Part shown: piece after piece, positions 61,915 to 64,000 of the stretch | Numbering within the stretch: the stretch's first letter is position 1 | How the letters are laid out: each line of letters begins with the position of its first letter | Assembly: GCA_964036275.1 (NCBI GenBank) | Contig: OZ038438.1 | Span: forward strand, 14,615,720 to 14,679,719 | Direction: 5' to 3' | Length of the DNA stretch: 64,000 nucleotides | Source of the DNA: Litoditis marina | Taxonomy: Eukaryota > Nematoda > Chromadorea > Rhabditida > Rhabditidae | The notes under the pieces: generated by a model | What the model saw: only the letters and a program-made list of their open reading frames with translations | Told to the model about the DNA's origin: nothing | Databases searched by the model: none | Program-made: the position numbers and the translations under genes

Positions 61915-62070
61915 ACTTGACAGGTAACCAGGAAGTAACCTGAAAAAAAAATCCAAAAAAAGTTACCATTTCAATTACGAGTAATAAAACAATCTTTGCG
62001 TTAGATGATTAGGTAGGTATTCCCGTTTAAATTTCAGGTAACCCGATAAAAGCATAAAAGGTTACCAAAA
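61915..62070. repeat. GGTAACC-rich tract, fourth copy
   Basis: Contains CAGGTAACCAGGAAGTAACC, AGTTACC, AGGTAACCCG and AGGTTACC. Same motif class as at 30425, 40502 and 41628. Confidence 0.5.
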
Positions 62071-62418
62071 AATCGGCTAAATAGAAAACTCACCTTCTCG
62101 CTCCCGCATGAAAATATGGGCATCAGAACAAGAAAGTTTACATGTTATATCTTTGTTTTTAAGGTGAAAACTAGTATTGTCGTAACCAGACGCAATAGCA
62201 ATCCATCATAGAAATTCGTGAAGCATACCATGACCACTTACACTATCTCCATAGGTTTTCATATCATTGATTGCCATTGCCACGCTTAATCCCTCATTTT
62301 ACCGTATTCTGAGTTTGGAGAGATAGATATGTACTAGACTCGAGTTAGTGGTGAGATTTGCCTTACGTCGTCAACGTTTCTCGCTGGTCCCATTTCCATG
62401 TGGCTCATCCTCAGATCT

Positions 62419-62592
62419 GGAACCGTAGCAAAGTCTCTAGACCAGGTATTCGAGCTGAACTGTCTGCGCAGTACCTCAACCAGAACAGCTAGCAATATGA
62501 TCAAACACAGCAAGTTAGCAACTATGTGGCCAAAACGAGATCTTGTTCTTGACCAGGTTCAGCTCCTACTTTCGCGACTATGCTACGGTGCC
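62419..62592. mobile_element. MITE family A, third copy
   Basis: The left end GGAACCGTAGCAAAGTC and right end GACTATGCTACGGTGCC match the ends of the element at 22101-22283 with one or two changes each. The interior shares segments such as GAGCTGAACT and ACTATGTGGCCA (ACTGTGTGGCCA in the other copy). Length is 174 bp. Confidence 0.8.
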
Positions 62593-62840
62593 TGTTGCCT
62601 GACCATTTGCAAAATGGTGCAAGTGGTATTCATAGTTGTAGGCAGTGTAAATCTGACAATGTAACCTTCTTTTTTATTGGAATTTTGCAGAATAGTACTT
62701 CTAAAAATTTTTTCAAACGGTATTTATGTTCGAAACCCCTTGATGGTTCTCCCATAACAAATCCAATTCAATTCGCCAACAAAAATACCCAGAATTCGGA
62801 AGTATTTAAGAACTTTTGCATCATGTACTGCTCCCTTCTC

Positions 62841-62898
62841 AAGTATTGTAGAACTCACTGAGAAGGGAGCTCCCTTCTCAGTGAGTTCTACAATACTT
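62841..62898. repeat. Perfect 58-bp palindrome
   Basis: Two 29-base arms meet at GAGCTC (centre 62869/62870) with no loop and no mismatch. The left arm begins AAGTATTGTAGAACTCACTG. An extra CTCCCTTCTC lies directly to the left at 62831-62840, repeating the central sequence. It is not part of a gene. Confidence 0.95.
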
Positions 62899-63334
62899 GT
62901 AACAGCCCAAAAGCTTTAATAAAATTCTATGAAACCACTCTGTAATGCTGCACTAGTGTTTCGTACGACAAGATGAAAATATGCCTATAAGATCACTAGT
63001 TCTCAAACTCAGAAAGGACCGGGTAATCTCTGATACCATCACTGCGAACTGCGAAATTTCGTTATAACTGTTGAAATGTGGTGCCGACACTACTATACCA
63101 TACAAGAGTACAATAGACATTGCTCAGATGAAAATCGAGAGCATGCTCTATAATTTACGGTGGGAATCCAACCACAAATATTATTTGAGGCACAACCAAT
63201 TCCAAGCTATTCAGTTGCTCACCATTGCAGCCAATTATAATCGTTTGTAGCGAAGCAAGTCTATACGTTATATGTTGCCCTACACCGCGGTGTTTGTATG
63301 TTGATTCCGTCGCTTTTTAGACTCCATTTGTAAG

Positions 63335-63443
63335 TTATAGTGGGTGCCAAATTTACAAATTTCTGTCTCTCCCCGGAATCGAACCTGCGACCCGCCTTTC
63401 TGTTGGCGACGACTATATGGCGTGTGTTGAGAAGTTCATCCAT
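63335..63443 (-). repeat. tRNA-derived (SINE-like) repeat, second copy
   Basis: The minus strand reads TCGCAGGTTCGATTCCGG (a B box), then GGAGAGACAGAAATTTGTAAATTTGGCACC. This aligns with the copy at 42789-42836 through and beyond the B box. A clear A box is not visible upstream, so this copy may be 5' truncated. Confidence 0.5.
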
Positions 63444-64000
63444 TTCTTCTTCTTCTCAGACTGATATGTTTATTCAGTGGAGCAGAGTAGTGTCGTTCGT
63501 ATTCATCAGTTCACGGCCTCAACGTGATTCCAAAGTTTGAAGTAGCTGTTTATTATTTCAAACTCATCATGTCTACCTCGAGCGGCATCGTATCATCGTA
63601 TTGTATTTGTCTCTGACCCATGCTCCTCTTGACTTTTGTATTCTGTACTCTGATCACCGCTCCCTTGTAAGTTGGTTGTACCTTCAACATGAACTCCTTT
63701 TGGTTGGTTTTGCCAAAGAATCTGGTAACTCTTTATTTATTTATTTATTTGATGCACTACGAGGTGCGCTAAACGAGAAAGAAAAAGCTAAACACAGAAT
63801 TATTTGGATATAATTGAACAAAGAAAAAGAACATAGTAAAATACAGAAGCAATATCGAACAGTAGTCAGGAAAGTACACGTGTAGAATTAGGAAAAATAC
63901 GTCTACAAAGTCCGCTAACTACACAGATTTGGTGTATCGATCGACGAATTCAAAAATCAGTGTTTCGCCAATCAAAGCTGCATGCTCTAGTGTATATCTG

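Larger units (their letters stand above)
57480..64000. other. Intergenic region, no supported gene
   Basis: The sequence from about 57800 to 59500 is visibly richer in G and C than its surroundings, and contains a 133-codon minus-strand frame (58079-58480) with no domain I recognise and no clear splice partners. The rest is AT-rich and holds the repeats listed separately. No tRNA gene, rRNA or conserved exon was found. Confidence 0.5.

Noticed and set aside
1..64000. CRISPR arrays, bacterial operons, plasmid or phage features
   Set aside because: The window is plainly nuclear eukaryotic DNA with spliceosomal introns; no regularly spaced identical repeats with unique spacers were seen.

Overview
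The window is nuclear DNA from a nematode, probably a rhabditid or strongylid relative of Caenorhabditis; the species cannot be told from sequence alone. The evidence is: (i) five multi-exon genes whose exons join in frame across GT-AG introns with the nematode acceptor form TTTTCAG or TTTCAG; (ii) products that belong to nematode families, namely a DIM-1-like three-Ig muscle protein, a GAR-2-like muscarinic receptor, a VER-type receptor kinase and a FARD-1-like fatty acyl-CoA reductase; (iii) AT-rich intergenic DNA with microsatellites and MITEs. I rebuilt the exon models by hand from splice sites and reading-frame phase. Comparisons with C. elegans are from memory, not from a search.

Layout. 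1-1.5 kb: no recognisable gene. 1.8-7.3 kb, minus strand: a complete fatty acyl-CoA reductase, 14 exons, about 529 aa. 7.3-12.2 kb: intergenic, with one diverged MITE. 12.2-24.2 kb, plus strand: a receptor tyrosine kinase with seven Ig domains and a split kinase (VEGFR/VER architecture), 29 exons, about 1,200 aa; its introns hold one MITE of family A and two identical tandem copies of a MITE of family B. 25.6-26.4 kb, minus strand: a candidate small single-pass membrane protein (about 70 aa). 27.1-30.6 kb, plus: a two-LIM protein of the CRP/MLP muscle family. 30.9-34.4 kb, plus: orphan exons, possibly the 5' part of a long dim-1 isoform or a separate small gene. 36.0-39.6 kb, plus: dim-1 short form, three I-set Ig domains, 321 aa. 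39.6-47.6 kb: intergenic and repeat-rich (CAATTC-rich array flanked by GGTAACC-rich tracts, a 33-bp minisatellite, a tRNA-like repeat). 47.6-57.45 kb, plus: GAR-2-like acetylcholine receptor, 17 exons, about 638 aa. 57.5-64 kb: intergenic, with a family A MITE, a (TA)n tract, a perfect 58-bp palindrome and another tRNA-like repeat copy.

The genes are ordinary eukaryotic single-copy genes, not an operon or a physically linked system. Two (the LIM protein and DIM-1) are expected muscle attachment or sarcomere proteins, and the small membrane protein lies just upstream of the LIM gene on the opposite strand. The least explained items are that micropeptide candidate, the orphan exons at 30.9-34.4 kb, one of which is open in two frames, and the MITE and inverted-repeat families.
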